DNA from: Acidimicrobiaceae bacterium
Lineage (GTDB): Bacteria > Actinomycetota > Acidimicrobiia > Acidimicrobiales > MedAcidi-G1
Reading direction: 5' to 3'
Assembly: GCA_002726315.1 (NCBI GenBank)
Contig: PBSS01000024.1
Location: forward strand, 1-33,746
Length of the DNA: 33,746 nt
Within the stretch, counting starts at the first letter, position 1. Each line of letters starts with the position of its first letter. The notes beneath the pieces are model-generated. The model worked only from the letters and a program-made list of their open reading frames with translations. It searched no databases and had not been told where the DNA came from. A program made the translations under genes and the position numbers. Below are positions 1 to 9,406 of the stretch, piece by piece.

Positions 1-74
1 GCTCCGGGGGTGGGGCTCGAACCCACGACCTGCGGATTAACAGTCCGACGCTCTGCCAGCTGAGCTACCCCGGA
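1..74 (-). tRNA. tRNA-Asn (anticodon GUU)
   Basis: On the minus strand the sequence folds as a cloverleaf. The 5' acceptor strand TCCGGGG (from 74) pairs with CCCCGGA (9 to 3), followed by discriminator G at 2. The D-arm contains TAGCTCAGCTGGCAGAGC and the T-arm contains GGTTCGAGCC. The anticodon loop is CTGTTAA, giving GUU for asparagine. Base 1 would be the first C of CCA or downstream sequence, so the window edge prevents saying whether CCA is encoded. The gene lies downstream of rpoD on the same strand, 59 bases from its stop codon. Confidence 0.93.
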
Positions 75-110
75 TAGCGAGAGGCAGGATACCAGCGCGC
101 CCGTCAGCCC

Positions 111-130
111 ATTGGCCTCTTGGAGGCAAT
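111..130. terminator. Possible stem-loop terminator after rpoD
   Basis: GCCTC (115-119) and GAGGC (123-127) form a 5-bp stem with a TTG loop, extended by ATT/AAT with one bulged base. It begins a few bases after the rpoD stop on the minus strand. There is no U-tract, so it is only a candidate. Confidence 0.25.
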
Positions 131-133
131 CTG

Positions 134-1384
134 TCAGGCATCGTCAAGATAGTCACGCAACTTGGAGGATCGAAGGGGATGCCGCAACTTGGCCATCGTC
201 CTAGCTTCGATCTGGCGGATCCGCTCCCTCGTCACACCGAAGTACTGGCCAACCTGCTCAAGGGTTCTGGGCTGTCCATCCTCCAGGCCGAATCGCATGC
301 GGACAACTTCCTTTTCTCGTTCGTCCAACTCGTCCAATGCCTCTATGACAGCATCACCCAGCATCAACCTGGCAGCCGCATCGGCTGGCATCTCTGCGTC
401 CGGATCGGGTAGGAAGTCCGCCAAGCTTGAGTCCTGTTCTTCTCCCATGGGCGAATCCAGAGACAGTGGATTTTCCTGATCACGCGCCAGCATCAACAGT
501 TCCTCCACCTTTCCACCTTCGAGGACTGCACGGTTCGCTATCTCCTCGGTCGTAGGTGGACGTTCGAGTTCCTGATGCAAGTCTCGCTCCGCTCGGAGCA
601 CCCGGTTCATGGCATCGACCATGTGGACAGGGATACGAATTGTCCGGGACTGATCGGCGATGGCCCGGGTGATCGCCTGTCGAATCCACCAAGTTGCGTA
701 GGTGGAGAACTTGAAGCCTTTCCCTGCATCGAACTTTTCGACTGCGCGCATCAGGCCTAAGTTCCCCTCCTGGAACAGGTCCAACAGTGGTAGACCCCGA
801 CCCTTGTATCTCTTGGCCACCGATACGACCAGACGCAGGTTGGCTCGTGTGAGGTGGTCGCGAGCCAACTCACCGTTGCGCTGTCGCCGTCGCAGACGAA
901 GCAGTTCCAGCCGTTCAAGGCTCTCAAGTTTCCCCGAGACGGCTAGGTCTGCCATCCTCACCTCGGCATCGAGTCCATCCAAAATGGCCCCAGCCAACTC
1001 CACCTCGTCGGCAGCGGTCAGTAAGTCGACCTTTCCTATTTCCCGCAAGTACAGCCGCGTGGAGTCACCGCCCGTACCCTGTTCGCCACGGCCCAAACTC
1101 CCGCTGTGTCCTCGGAGCAACGGGAGACTGACACGGGTCAGTCTTACGACTTCAGTGTCGCTGTCATCCTCGATGGTGACGGTTTCGTCGAACTCGATCC
1201 CTTCGGCTTCAAGGGCGTTGCGGATGCCGAGTATCAGGTCACTGGTCAACTCTGCATCGCGGACTACATCGATGACCTCGTCGAGGTTCAAGCTGCCCTT
1301 GGACCTGCCGTGGCGAATCAGTCGGGCGAATTCAAACTCCGATACCCCCGTCCACCTCTGTGGTGTGGGGGCGGCCTCAGCCAT
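134..1384 (-). CDS. rpoD: Principal RNA polymerase sigma factor (sigma-70, RpoD/SigA type)
   Basis: This is the housekeeping sigma factor that lets RNA polymerase recognise -10/-35 promoters. The middle of the protein has the region 1.2 motif TRLYLREIG. A complete region 2 follows, containing DLFQEGNLGLMRAVEKF and FSTYATWWIRQAI, then regions 3 and 4 with LEQVGQYFGVTRERIRQIE. The C-terminus LRHPLRSSKLRDYL is typical of primary sigma factors rather than alternative ones. At about 416 aa it is short because the N-terminal region 1.1 is brief, as in many actinobacteria. I chose the ATG at 1384 because AGGGGAG lies just upstream; an in-frame TTG at 1408 would add eight residues. It overlaps the end of dnaG by 8 bases, implying a coupled dnaG-rpoD operon, the classical macromolecular-synthesis pairing. 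Confidence 0.96.
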   Translation of the reverse strand: MAEAAPTPQRWTGVSEFEFARLIRHGRSKGSLNLDEVIDVVRDAELTSDLILGIRNALEAEGIEFDETVTIEDDSDTEVVRLTRVSLPLLRGHSGSLGRGEQGTGGDSTRLYLREIGKVDLLTAADEVELAGAILDGLDAEVRMADLAVSGKLESLERLELLRLRRRQRNGELARDHLTRANLRLVVSVAKRYKGRGLPLLDLFQEGNLGLMRAVEKFDAGKGFKFSTYATWWIRQAITRAIADQSRTIRIPVHMVDAMNRVLRAERDLHQELERPPTTEEIANRAVLEGGKVEELLMLARDQENPLSLDSPMGEEQDSSLADFLPDPDAEMPADAAARLMLGDAVIEALDELDEREKEVVRMRFGLEDGQPRTLEQVGQYFGVTRERIRQIEARTMAKLRHPLRSSKLRDYLDDA

Positions 1385-3179
1385 CGGATCTCCCCTTCTG
1401 ATAGTCAACTAGCCACCGTAGCAACGGTTCTAGTTCGACAATGTCCGGACTCGGTTCACGCAGTTGCATCACCTGTGTCCTGAGATATGAAATGGCGGGC
1501 TGGTATGTACTTAGGTCTTCATCACGGCGCGCCAGAGCCTCCAACTCGACAGCCAAGCGCTCAGCAGCAAGTGCGAGGAGGCGACTGAGAACACCAACAT
1601 GTTCGTCGTCACTGGCGTCTTCCACCAACAGCCTTCCGAGCAGCGCAGCTGCTGTTGAACCGTCGGGGTCAATATTTAGCGATGACATAGCTGTTGGGAG
1701 GTCAGCAGCATCGCGTAATGCCCTGTAAACGTCCAGCGAGACAGGCTCCGTAAACAGGACTTCAGCGAGGAAGCCGGCGATTTCATCTGGGCGATGGGCC
1801 AGCAAGCGAAGAGCCTGCGTCTCCGGGGTCAACCTCGTGGCAGTAGATTCAGGCTCCGACACCTCTCTCCTGCGTTGCGAAGTGGCACTATCGGATTCTG
1901 CTTTTCGGGTTCGGGAGCGTTGGCGCAGTTGCTTGACGTCCAGGAGACACCTGTCGGCTATGCCTACCAGGTACTGGTCGCGAACGAGGACGTTGGGGTG
2001 TTGTGCCACCAATCCCGCTGCCTCTTCAGCAGCATGGGCGCGTCCTTCGACTGTGCTCAGATCTCCCCTTCCTAGGACCCTGTCAACGCGGAACTCCAGG
2101 AACGGTCTCGCCTGGTCAACTGCCCTACGAAGTCCATCCGGATCTGTACGAAAGAGGTCACCCGGGTCCGCGTCTGCAGGCAAGTCAACCACGGCAAACT
2201 GCAGACCGAACTCCTCTTCCCATTCGTAAACTCGTTCAGCAGCGGACTGACCAGCACCATCAGCGTCAAACGCCAGAACCACACGAGGAGCGAACCTGGC
2301 CAACTTTCGGGCATGGTCTGGCGTCATCGCTGTTCCACAGGTGGCGACAGCACGCTCAACGCCGGCTAGGTGGAAGCCGATCACGTCGGTGTAGCCCTCA
2401 CAGACGACTATTTCGTCGGTTCGTCCAGCCTCCGTCTTGGCCCAGTTCAAGCCATAAAGAACACGGCTCTTGGAATAAGTCTCGGCAGCGTCGGAGGTGT
2501 TCTTGTACTTGGGGCCCTCAGCATCAGGCAACTTGCGGCCTCCGAATCCAACAGGGTTGTCCCTCTCATCGAAGATCGGGAACATGATTCGGGCCCGGAA
2601 GGAGTCGTACTGGGCGCCTCGGCGGTTGATGCCACCTAGGCCCGAGGCCTTTAGATCAGCATCGGAGAGCTGCAGGTGGTTAGCCAACTGCGACCAGTCA
2701 TCGGGCGCCCAACCGATCGAAAAGCGTCGCGCCACTTCGCCATCAAAGCCGCGATCCTTTAGGTACTCCCGGGCCGGACGGGCAGCGGAATCGCTTAATA
2801 GAAGATCATGGTAGAACGCCGCAGCCTTTCCAATCGCTTCCGTCAGGTGTTTGCGACGACTGTGCGTCTTGCCCTCATTCCGGTCTGTGTAGTGCAGTGT
2901 TATCCCCGCGCGCCCAGCGAGATATTCGACGGCACCAGCGAAGTCCAGGTTCTCCATCTCCCTGACAAAGTCGATGGCATCACCGCTGACCTGACAACCA
3001 AAGCAATAGTAGACACCCTTTTCCTGGTTAACTGAGAAAGAGGGTGACTTCTCACCGTGGAATGGGCAGAGGCCCATCCACTGACGACCGCTCTTTTTAA
3101 GTTGCGTGTGTTGGGTGATGAGGCGAACCACGTCGGTCTCTTCACGGACCCTCACCACATCCTCATCCATGATGCCCAT
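1377..3179 (-). CDS. dnaG: DNA primase DnaG
   Basis: DnaG makes RNA primers for DNA replication. The 600-aa protein has the standard layout. A CHC2 zinc finger carries C38, H41, C59 and C62 (CPFH and CFGC). The catalytic core contains a TOPRIM fold with the acidic residue E261 (CEGYTDV) and D305/D307 (AFDADGAG). The C-terminal helicase-binding region is less conserved. The start ATG at 3179 gives [11 protein letters not shown], close to the usual actinobacterial N-terminus; Met4 at 3170 is an alternative. Its 3' end overlaps the rpoD start, so the two are probably co-transcribed. A 117-base gap separates it from the divergent aconitase gene. Confidence 0.97.
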   Translation of the reverse strand: MGIMDEDVVRVREETDVVRLITQHTQLKKSGRQWMGLCPFHGEKSPSFSVNQEKGVYYCFGCQVSGDAIDFVREMENLDFAGAVEYLAGRAGITLHYTDRNEGKTHSRRKHLTEAIGKAAAFYHDLLLSDSAARPAREYLKDRGFDGEVARRFSIGWAPDDWSQLANHLQLSDADLKASGLGGINRRGAQYDSFRARIMFPIFDERDNPVGFGGRKLPDAEGPKYKNTSDAAETYSKSRVLYGLNWAKTEAGRTDEIVVCEGYTDVIGFHLAGVERAVATCGTAMTPDHARKLARFAPRVVLAFDADGAGQSAAERVYEWEEEFGLQFAVVDLPADADPGDLFRTDPDGLRRAVDQARPFLEFRVDRVLGRGDLSTVEGRAHAAEEAAGLVAQHPNVLVRDQYLVGIADRCLLDVKQLRQRSRTRKAESDSATSQRRREVSEPESTATRLTPETQALRLLAHRPDEIAGFLAEVLFTEPVSLDVYRALRDAADLPTAMSSLNIDPDGSTAAALLGRLLVEDASDDEHVGVLSRLLALAAERLAVELEALARRDEDLSTYQPAISYLRTQVMQLREPSPDIVELEPLLRWLVDYQKGRSDG

Positions 3180-3296
3180 AGCCGGAACCTATCAGTGGCC
3201 TCTGTCAGCAAACCGGGTGGACACGAAAGCCCCCTGTGTAGTCTCGATAGGGAGTTGCAGTCTGCTGCCGCCCGCCTAGAAGGAGTTCCGACGACT

Positions 3297-5582
3297 ATGG
3301 CCGTTTGCGCCAGTACCCCTATCGAACTAGTCAACCGGGTCTACTCGACCCTCGGTGACCGCGTTGACATCGCACGGAGGCGCCTTGACAGGCCGGTGAC
3401 CCTCACCGAGAAGATCCTCGTTAACCACCTCGATGATCCTGAGGGATCCGGTTTGGAACGGGGTCAGTCGTACGTGGACCTGCGACCTGACCGTGTCGCC
3501 ATGCAAGACGCAACCGCCCAGATGGCATGGCTGCAGTTCATGACTGCAGGCCTTGACGAGGTTCAGGTTCCCACCACGACCCACTGCGATCACCTCATCG
3601 CTGCTCGTGTGGATTCTGTAAAGGACCTGCTGGCAGCAACAGAGGACAATGCCGAGGTCTACGATTTTCTGGCATCGGTCTGTGCCCGTTTTGGAGCCGG
3701 TTTTTGGAAGCCTGGCTCGGGCATCATCCACCAGGTTGTGTTGGAACAATATGCCTTCCCCGGTGGGATGATGATCGGTACCGACAGCCACACCCCCAAT
3801 GCCGGTGGTCTGGGCATGATCGCCATCGGTGTCGGCGGTGCAGACGCCGTCGACGTAATGACGGGAAACCCGTGGAACGTAAAATGGCCCAAGCTCATCG
3901 GCATCAAACTGACTGGCCAGTTACGTGGCTGGGCAGCACCCAAGGACATCATCTTGAAGGTCGCCGACATTCTGACCGTCAAGGGTGGCACCGGCGCGGT
4001 TGTCGAATACTTCGGGCCCGGGGCACGCAGTCTCTCAGCCACCGGAAAAGCCACGATCTGCAACATGGGTGCCGAGATCGGTGCAACAACGTCGCTATTC
4101 CCCTACGACGAATCCATCTCCCGCTATCTCAAGGCCACCGGACGGACTTCTCTCGCCGACGCCGCCGACACTGCCGCCGCACACCTTCGGGCTGACAACG
4201 AAGTCGAAGCCAATCCCGCGCCTTACTTTGACGAGGTGGTCCACATCGACCTCTCCGACCTGGTTCCACATATCAACGGTCCCCACACACCCGACCTCTC
4301 CCGGCCAGTCACAGACCTTGGCGCAGATGCCGCCGCCAACGGATGGCCACTTGAAGTCAGCGCCGGCCTCATCGGGTCCTGTACCAACTCGAGCTATGAG
4401 GACATCACCCGGGCTGCCGGGATCGCTCGTGATGCAGTAGCCAAGGGCCTCGCTGCAAAGGCGCCCCTTTTCATCACACCTGGATCCGAACAGGTCCGGG
4501 CAACCATCGAACGCGACGGGCTACTGGCCAACTTCGAAGCTCTGGGCGCTACCGTCCTAGCCAACGCCTGTGGTCCCTGTATCGGCCAGTGGGACCGCCA
4601 AGATCTTGAGGATGGGGTACCCAACTCGATCGTCACCAGTTACAACCGCAACTTCCCCAAACGCAACGACGGCTACTCCACGACCCACGCCTTTGTCGCC
4701 TCGCCAGAGACTGTCATCGCCCTCACCCTTGCTGGTCGCCTCGACTTCGACCCCACCAACGACACCCTCCTGAACAGAGACGGCAAAGAAGTGTCTCTTT
4801 CGGTGGATTCCGGTCAGGAGTTACCTTCAGAGGGTTTCGATCCCGGGGTACCAACGTTCCTGGCACCTCCCGACGATGGCAGCAACGTCGAGGTCTCCAT
4901 TTCTCCTACTAGCGACCGCCTCCAGGTACTCACACCTTTCCCCGCTTGGGATTGCAAGGACTTCACCGACCTAGCCGTCCTGGTCAAGGCACAAGGTAAG
5001 TGCACTACAGACCACATCTCGATGGCAGGACCGTGGCTGCGCTACCGAGGCCACCTAGAAAACATTTCGGGCAACCTTTACATGGGGGCAGTGAATGCTT
5101 TTTCCGGCGAGGTGGGTACTGGTCTTGACCTGACTGATGGCGAGACCCGCCCTTACCCCGAGATTGCTCAGCGCTACCACGAGGCCAACATCCCCTGGGT
5201 AGCGATCGGCGACGAGAATATGGGAGAAGGTTCCTCGCGTGAGCACGCTGCAATGGAGCCGCGCTTTCGAGGAGCCTTGGTAGTGATAGCGCGCTCTTTT
5301 GCCCGTATCCATGAGACGAACCTAAAAAAGCAAGGGATCCTGGCACTCACGTTTGCCGATCCGGCCGACTACGACAGGATCGGTGAACGCGACTGCATCT
5401 CGGTTACTCACCTAACAGAACTGGTACCAGGTTCACAGGCAAACGTGGTCGTCTCTCACCAGGACGGCACCAACACACACATCACGGCCGACCACACCAT
5501 GTCAGCCGAACAGATCGAGTGGTTCAAGGCCGGAAGTGCCCTTAACCTCATCAGACACCAGGCGTCAAGCACATCATCCTGA
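3297..5582 (+). CDS. acn: Aconitate hydratase, mitochondrial-type
   Basis: Aconitase interconverts citrate and isocitrate in the TCA cycle using a [4Fe-4S] cluster. The three cluster ligands are visible as C362 (GSCTNSS) and C425/C428 (CGPCIGQW). Other landmarks are [24 protein letters not shown] and the swivel-domain motif [14 protein letters not shown]. The length (761 aa) and the runs [11 protein letters not shown] and [11 protein letters not shown] match the eukaryotic mitochondrial ACO2 type, not the roughly 900-aa IRP1/AcnA type usual in actinobacteria. The reading frame is open back to 3057 inside dnaG, but the ATG at 3297 has AAGGAG 11 bases upstream and starts where homology begins. 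The gene is monocistronic and divergent from dnaG. Confidence 0.95.
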   Translation: MAVCASTPIELVNRVYSTLGDRVDIARRRLDRPVTLTEKILVNHLDDPEGSGLERGQSYVDLRPDRVAMQDATAQMAWLQFMTAGLDEVQVPTTTHCDHLIAARVDSVKDLLAATEDNAEVYDFLASVCARFGAGFWKPGSGIIHQVVLEQYAFPGGMMIGTDSHTPNAGGLGMIAIGVGGADAVDVMTGNPWNVKWPKLIGIKLTGQLRGWAAPKDIILKVADILTVKGGTGAVVEYFGPGARSLSATGKATICNMGAEIGATTSLFPYDESISRYLKATGRTSLADAADTAAAHLRADNEVEANPAPYFDEVVHIDLSDLVPHINGPHTPDLSRPVTDLGADAAANGWPLEVSAGLIGSCTNSSYEDITRAAGIARDAVAKGLAAKAPLFITPGSEQVRATIERDGLLANFEALGATVLANACGPCIGQWDRQDLEDGVPNSIVTSYNRNFPKRNDGYSTTHAFVASPETVIALTLAGRLDFDPTNDTLLNRDGKEVSLSVDSGQELPSEGFDPGVPTFLAPPDDGSNVEVSISPTSDRLQVLTPFPAWDCKDFTDLAVLVKAQGKCTTDHISMAGPWLRYRGHLENISGNLYMGAVNAFSGEVGTGLDLTDGETRPYPEIAQRYHEANIPWVAIGDENMGEGSSREHAAMEPRFRGALVVIARSFARIHETNLKKQGILALTFADPADYDRIGERDCISVTHLTELVPGSQANVVVSHQDGTNTHITADHTMSAEQIEWFKAGSALNLIRHQASSTSS

Positions 5583-5590
5583 TGCAACCG

Positions 5591-5606
5591 GCCCTGCCTA
5601 AAGGGC
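5591..5606. terminator. Possible bidirectional stem-loop between convergent genes
   Basis: GCCCT (5591-5595) pairs with AGGGC (5602-5606) around a 6-base loop. It sits directly after the aconitase stop and overlaps the last codons of the convergent small gene. It has no clear U-tract on either strand. Confidence 0.3.
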
Positions 5607-5801
5607 TGTAGGTCGGTAGCCGCGGTTTCGGGCTTCGGCGAGGGTGTCAGGTCCGAAACATGTGAAGGTCTCAGCGGAAATGAGTTCGTCGAGCACGACC
5701 GCCATTGCCTCCTCATCGGTGACCTCGTCCAGGTCGTAAACCTGCAAGGTCCGTTTGTCGCCAAGGAAGCGATTCTCTGCAAAGGCAGACGGTCTATCCA
5801 T
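5598..5801 (-). CDS. Conserved small acidic protein of unknown function
   Basis: A 67-aa acidic protein with no signal peptide, membrane segment or cysteine pair; it has one Cys in TCFGPDTLAEARNRGYR near the C-terminus. That C-terminal motif looks like one I associate with short uncharacterised proteins of related actinobacteria, but I cannot assign a function. The gene is convergent with aconitase and its upstream side faces the structured region 5844-6114. There is no clear Shine-Dalgarno sequence before the ATG at 5801, so translation may be leaderless or the start may differ. It is preferred over the overlapping frame 5456-5782, which is antisense to the aconitase gene. Confidence 0.6.
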   Translation of the reverse strand: MDRPSAFAENRFLGDKRTLQVYDLDEVTDEEAMAVVLDELISAETFTCFGPDTLAEARNRGYRPTAL

Positions 5802-5843
5802 AGATGCCGAGGTTAGCGACCGGTATCAGCCGAAGCGCGACGG

Positions 5844-5865
5844 AGGGCGTGCCGTGGCACGCCCT
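5844..5865. repeat. Perfect 10-bp inverted repeat with 2-base centre
   Basis: AGGGCGTGCC (5844-5853) and GGCACGCCCT (5856-5865) are exact reverse complements separated by GT. As RNA on the minus strand this would be a strong GC hairpin ending the structured region, 42 bases upstream of the small gene's ATG. As DNA it could be an operator. It has no U-tract. Confidence 0.6.
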
Positions 5866-6114
5866 CACGCCATAGAAAACATTCTGGTATTCCCGAATCC
5901 GACCTGTCGCGCCGACGGGGACCAGTGTCGACAATCGGTATCCGGGGGTGGTCGGCGTGTTTTCGCCGGGTGGTCCAACGCCGCCTAGCGGCCTCCCACC
6001 TCCGAAGTCCCACAAGATCTGCTACTGATCTGGACCACCTCCCTTCTTCGGTGCCCAGACCTTACGCCCTCAGGCACCAACAATGCACGCACCTGGTATG
6101 TGCGTCGGATGCAT
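5844..6114 (-). ncRNA. Candidate structured non-coding RNA or mRNA leader (unidentified)
   Basis: This gene-free stretch of about 320 bases between the rnhA stop and the small gene is packed with perfectly matching inverted segments. Pairs are 6083-6086/6111-6114, 6087-6092/6100-6105, 6050-6055/6073-6078, 5969-5977/6031-6039 (9 bp, enclosing 5980-5984/5988-5992), 5953-5957/5964-5968, and the nested set 5892-5895/5943-5946, 5899-5902/5935-5938, 5905-5909/5929-5933. The GC hairpin 5844-5865 ends it. The minus strand is favoured only because that hairpin would then lie at the 3' end. I looked for RNase P, SRP RNA, cobalamin, TPP and SAM-IV riboswitch signatures and saw none. No convincing protein frame runs through it. 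The family is unknown. Confidence 0.4.
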
Positions 6115-6120
6115 AGCCCC

Positions 6121-6564
6121 CTAGCTGCTCAAGTCCACCTGGAGGGTGCCTGCCTCAACTGCCAACCGATCTGCTTCATCATTCCACCTATCATCAGAAT
6201 GACCCTTCACCCACTCAAAGGTGATGTCACCACGTTTCCTGTACAACTCAATCAATGGCTCCCAGAGATCACGATTGGCCACATCCTTTCGTTGGCTGTT
6301 CTTCCAACCCCTCCGCAGCCATCCCTCCCACCAACGGTCTCTGAAGCAGTGGACCACGTAGGTCGAGTCGCTAACAACGTGTAGTGGGCCATCAAAGGCC
6401 CTCATCGCCTCAAGCGTTGCTCTCAGTTCCATACGCTGGTTGGTGGTGGCCGGATCGAAGCCAGCCGCATACGGTCCGTCGGGCACGATCCAGGCCCAGC
6501 CACCGGGCCCCGGGTTGCCCGAACAGGCACCATCTGTGTACACCGTCGTGGTCTTTTCAAGCAT
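6121..6564 (-). CDS. rnhA: Ribonuclease HI
   Basis: This enzyme cleaves the RNA strand of RNA-DNA hybrids, for example Okazaki primers and R-loops. The 147-aa protein carries the full catalytic set D11 (YTDGACSGNPGPGG), E46 (MELRA), D66 (SDSTY), H122 (KGHSDD) and D129 (NDEAD), and is the usual size for the family. The frame stays open to 6951, but that extension is antisense to aceE; the ATG at 6564 starts MLEKTTTVYTDG as expected. It is divergent from aceE with 73 bases between the starts. Confidence 0.95.
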   Translation of the reverse strand: MLEKTTTVYTDGACSGNPGPGGWAWIVPDGPYAAGFDPATTNQRMELRATLEAMRAFDGPLHVVSDSTYVVHCFRDRWWEGWLRRGWKNSQRKDVANRDLWEPLIELYRKRGDITFEWVKGHSDDRWNDEADRLAVEAGTLQVDLSS

Positions 6565-6637
6565 CGGCGGCGACCCTAACCGGGCACGGATCGCCATTCG
6601 ATGATCTATCAAGGTGCAGTACTGAGCAGGTACTGGC

Positions 6638-9397
6638 ATGATCAATGGCGTGATTGACGGCTTTACCCACCAACTACCCGATGGCGATCCTGAAGAGACC
6701 CGGGAGTGGATCGATTCCTTTGATGCTTTGGTCGACCGGGCCGGGCGCTCTAGGGCCCGTTTCATGCTGGCACGCCTGATGGAGCGGGCCGGCGAACTGA
6801 ACGTTGGCAATGCTCCTCCCACATGGACGCCATACGTGAACACAATCGCCACAGGCGATGAGCCATGGTTTCCCGGCGATGAGCACATTGAGCGTCGTAT
6901 CAGGGCTTTCATCCGGTGGAACGCCGCTGCAATGGTCATCAACGCCAACAAGACCTCTGATGGAATAGGGGGACACCTCTCAACCTTTGCCTCGTCGGCA
7001 TCGCTCTACGAAGTGGGCTTCAACTGGTTCTTCCGAGGCAAGGATGACGGCCAACCTGGAGACCACGTCTACTTCCAAGGCCATGCCGCTCCTGGTGTCT
7101 ACGCGCGGGCTTACCTGGAGCGCCGGCTCGAGAACCACCACCTTGACAAGTTCCGCATGGAGATCTCGGGAAGGGGCCTGTCTAGCTACCCGCACCCCCG
7201 ACTGATGCCCGACTTTTGGGAGTACCCGACTGTCTCGATGGGTCTCGGGCCCATCAACTCCATCTACCACGCACGCTTCAACAAGTACCTTGAGCATCGC
7301 CAGATAGACGACACTTCCCGTTCACGCATCTTCTGCTTCCTAGGGGATGGCGAATGCGACGAACCCGAAACCCTAGGTGCCATATCGCTCGCCGGACGCT
7401 CGGGCCTAGGCAACCTGATCTGGGTAGTCAACTGCAATTTGCAACGCCTTGATGGTCCTGTCCGCGGTAACGGACAAATCATCCAGGAACTCGAGGGTGT
7501 GTTCCGTGGAGCTGGCTGGAACGTGATCAAGGTCATCTGGGGATCCGGCTGGGATGAACTAATCCAAAAGGACCTTGATGGAGTGCTGCTCAACAAGTTC
7601 AACACCACAGTCGATGGCGAATACCAACGCTTAGCTGTCGAAGGTGGAGACTACGTGCGCGAGCATTTCTTTGGACCCGACCCACGGCTGCGTGCCTTGG
7701 TCGACCACCTCAGCGATGACGAGCTCGCCGACCTTCCCCGAGGTGGCCACGACTACCAGAAGCTCTACGCCGCCTATCGGGCCGCTACAGAGGAGAATGC
7801 CGCCCCCACGGTGATCCTGGCCAAGACAATCAAGGGCTGGACCCTGGGCGAGGGTTTTGAAGCCCGTAACTCCACCCACCAGATAAAGAAAATGACCTCG
7901 GCCCAGATCCTTGACTTGCGCGAGCGCCTGCATCTCGAAGAGGAAATTCCCGAGTCAGAACTACAAGGAGACAGAGCCCCCTACTTCCGGCCATCTGAGG
8001 ACAGTCCCGAGTTCGAGTACATGATGCAGCGCAGGCGTGCTCTTGGCGGCTGCATCCCAAAGCGCCGGATACGCAACCGGCGCCCGGCCACCCTCCCGGA
8101 CCCTTCAGTCTTCCTAGGCCTCTCAAAGGGCTCGCAGGGCCGTCAGGTGTCAACGACCATGGTCCTCACCAACTTGCTCCGCGACCTCCTACGCGATGAG
8201 TCGTTTGGCCCACGAGTGGTTCCCATAGTCCCAGATGAGGCGCGCACCTTTGGCATGGACTCCCTGTTCCGGGAGTTCGGCATTTACGCACCCTTTGGCC
8301 AGCTCTACGAACCAGTAGATCACGAACTCCTACTCTCTTATAGCGAGGACACCGATGGCCAAATCCTTGAAGAAGGCATTACCGAACCAGGCTCACTAGC
8401 CAGTTTCATTGCTGCCGGTACCAGCTACGCCAACTTGGGTGTACCAATGGTCCCGTTCTTCACCTTCTATTCCATGTTTGGCTTTCAAAGAGTCGGTGAT
8501 CTCATCTGGTCGGCTGCCGACTCCAGAGCTCGGGGCTTCTTGATGGGTGCCACTGCGGGCCGCACGACCCTGGCCGGAGAAGGCCTCCAACATCTCGACG
8601 GGCACAGCCACGTGTTGTCGTCAACGGTCCCAGCATGCCAGTCATACGACCCTGCCTTCGCCTACGAGTTGGCCGCGATCGTCGATGATGGCCTAGAGCG
8701 AATGTACGGCAGTGAGGACCCAGAGGCCAACGATGACATCTTCTACTACGTAACCGTCTACAACGAGCCCCACGTAATGCCACCACGTCCCGACCATGTC
8801 ACTGCTGCTGACATCGTGGCCGGTCTCTACAAGATGACCGATGCATTGGAACGGCCCGTTTCGGCAACCCTGCTGTTCTCCGGACCCGCCCACCTCGCAG
8901 CCATGGAAGCTGCCGAAGAACTAGCCGATCGCTGGAACGTAGGAGTCGACCTGTGGAGTGCCACCTCATACAAGCGTTTGCGCGAAGAGGCACTCGAAGT
9001 CGAGCGCCACAATCGCCTCCATCCAGAGAGCGAGAAAGTCGAGCCACTCGTTACGCGGTTGTTGGCTGACGGCAACGGGCCTGTGGTTGCGGTAACAGAC
9101 TTTATGAAAGCCGTCCCCGATCAGGTCTCTAGGTGGGTGCCGAGGCCGTTTCACGTTCTCGGAACCGATGGCTTCGGCCGCAGCGACACCCGCGAAGCCC
9201 TACGTCGCTTCTTCGAAGTCGACGCTGGCCACGTCGTTGTAGCCGTTCTGTCAGCTCTCGCTGAAACTGGTGCTATCGAGCCATCGGTAGTCGCTGAGGC
9301 AATTGAGCTACATGGAATCGATGTTCACCTACCCGACCCTGGGCGACACGATTCGGTGCCGGCAACGGGCCATGGCATCGGGCGCTCCGAAAGCTAG
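6638..9397 (+). CDS. aceE: Pyruvate dehydrogenase E1 component, homodimeric type
   Basis: AceE decarboxylates pyruvate with thiamine diphosphate (ThDP) and acetylates the lipoyl group of E2. At 919 aa it is the single-chain homodimeric form. The N-terminal part has the family motifs GHLSTFASSASLYEVGFNWF and YFQGHAAPGVYARA; the ThDP/Mg motif begins GDGE at residues 236-239 (GDGECDEPE) with the following VVNCNLQRLDGPV. The central domain contains TEPGSLASFIAAGTSYA and the C-terminal domain DGFGRSDTREALRRFF. E2 and E3 genes are not in the window. The HhH-GPD gene begins 9 bases after its stop, suggesting co-transcription. The ATG at 6638 is the only reasonable start, but no strong ribosome binding site is seen. 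Confidence 0.97.
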   Translation: MINGVIDGFTHQLPDGDPEETREWIDSFDALVDRAGRSRARFMLARLMERAGELNVGNAPPTWTPYVNTIATGDEPWFPGDEHIERRIRAFIRWNAAAMVINANKTSDGIGGHLSTFASSASLYEVGFNWFFRGKDDGQPGDHVYFQGHAAPGVYARAYLERRLENHHLDKFRMEISGRGLSSYPHPRLMPDFWEYPTVSMGLGPINSIYHARFNKYLEHRQIDDTSRSRIFCFLGDGECDEPETLGAISLAGRSGLGNLIWVVNCNLQRLDGPVRGNGQIIQELEGVFRGAGWNVIKVIWGSGWDELIQKDLDGVLLNKFNTTVDGEYQRLAVEGGDYVREHFFGPDPRLRALVDHLSDDELADLPRGGHDYQKLYAAYRAATEENAAPTVILAKTIKGWTLGEGFEARNSTHQIKKMTSAQILDLRERLHLEEEIPESELQGDRAPYFRPSEDSPEFEYMMQRRRALGGCIPKRRIRNRRPATLPDPSVFLGLSKGSQGRQVSTTMVLTNLLRDLLRDESFGPRVVPIVPDEARTFGMDSLFREFGIYAPFGQLYEPVDHELLLSYSEDTDGQILEEGITEPGSLASFIAAGTSYANLGVPMVPFFTFYSMFGFQRVGDLIWSAADSRARGFLMGATAGRTTLAGEGLQHLDGHSHVLSSTVPACQSYDPAFAYELAAIVDDGLERMYGSEDPEANDDIFYYVTVYNEPHVMPPRPDHVTAADIVAGLYKMTDALERPVSATLLFSGPAHLAAMEAAEELADRWNVGVDLWSATSYKRLREEALEVERHNRLHPESEKVEPLVTRLLADGNGPVVAVTDFMKAVPDQVSRWVPRPFHVLGTDGFGRSDTREALRRFFEVDAGHVVVAVLSALAETGAIEPSVVAEAIELHGIDVHLPDPGRHDSVPATGHGIGRSES

Positions 9398-9406
9398 TTT
9401 CCCCAG

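Noticed and set aside
702-1412. 236-aa open frame on the plus strand
   Set aside because: Antisense to rpoD, with low-complexity Ser/Arg composition; rpoD is certain.
5844-6114. RNase P RNA, SRP RNA, cobalamin, TPP or SAM-IV riboswitch
   Set aside because: None of the conserved core sequences I know for these families is present on either strand.
6565-6951. N-terminal extension of the rnhA frame
   Set aside because: It is antisense to aceE, and RNase HI homology begins at the ATG at 6564.
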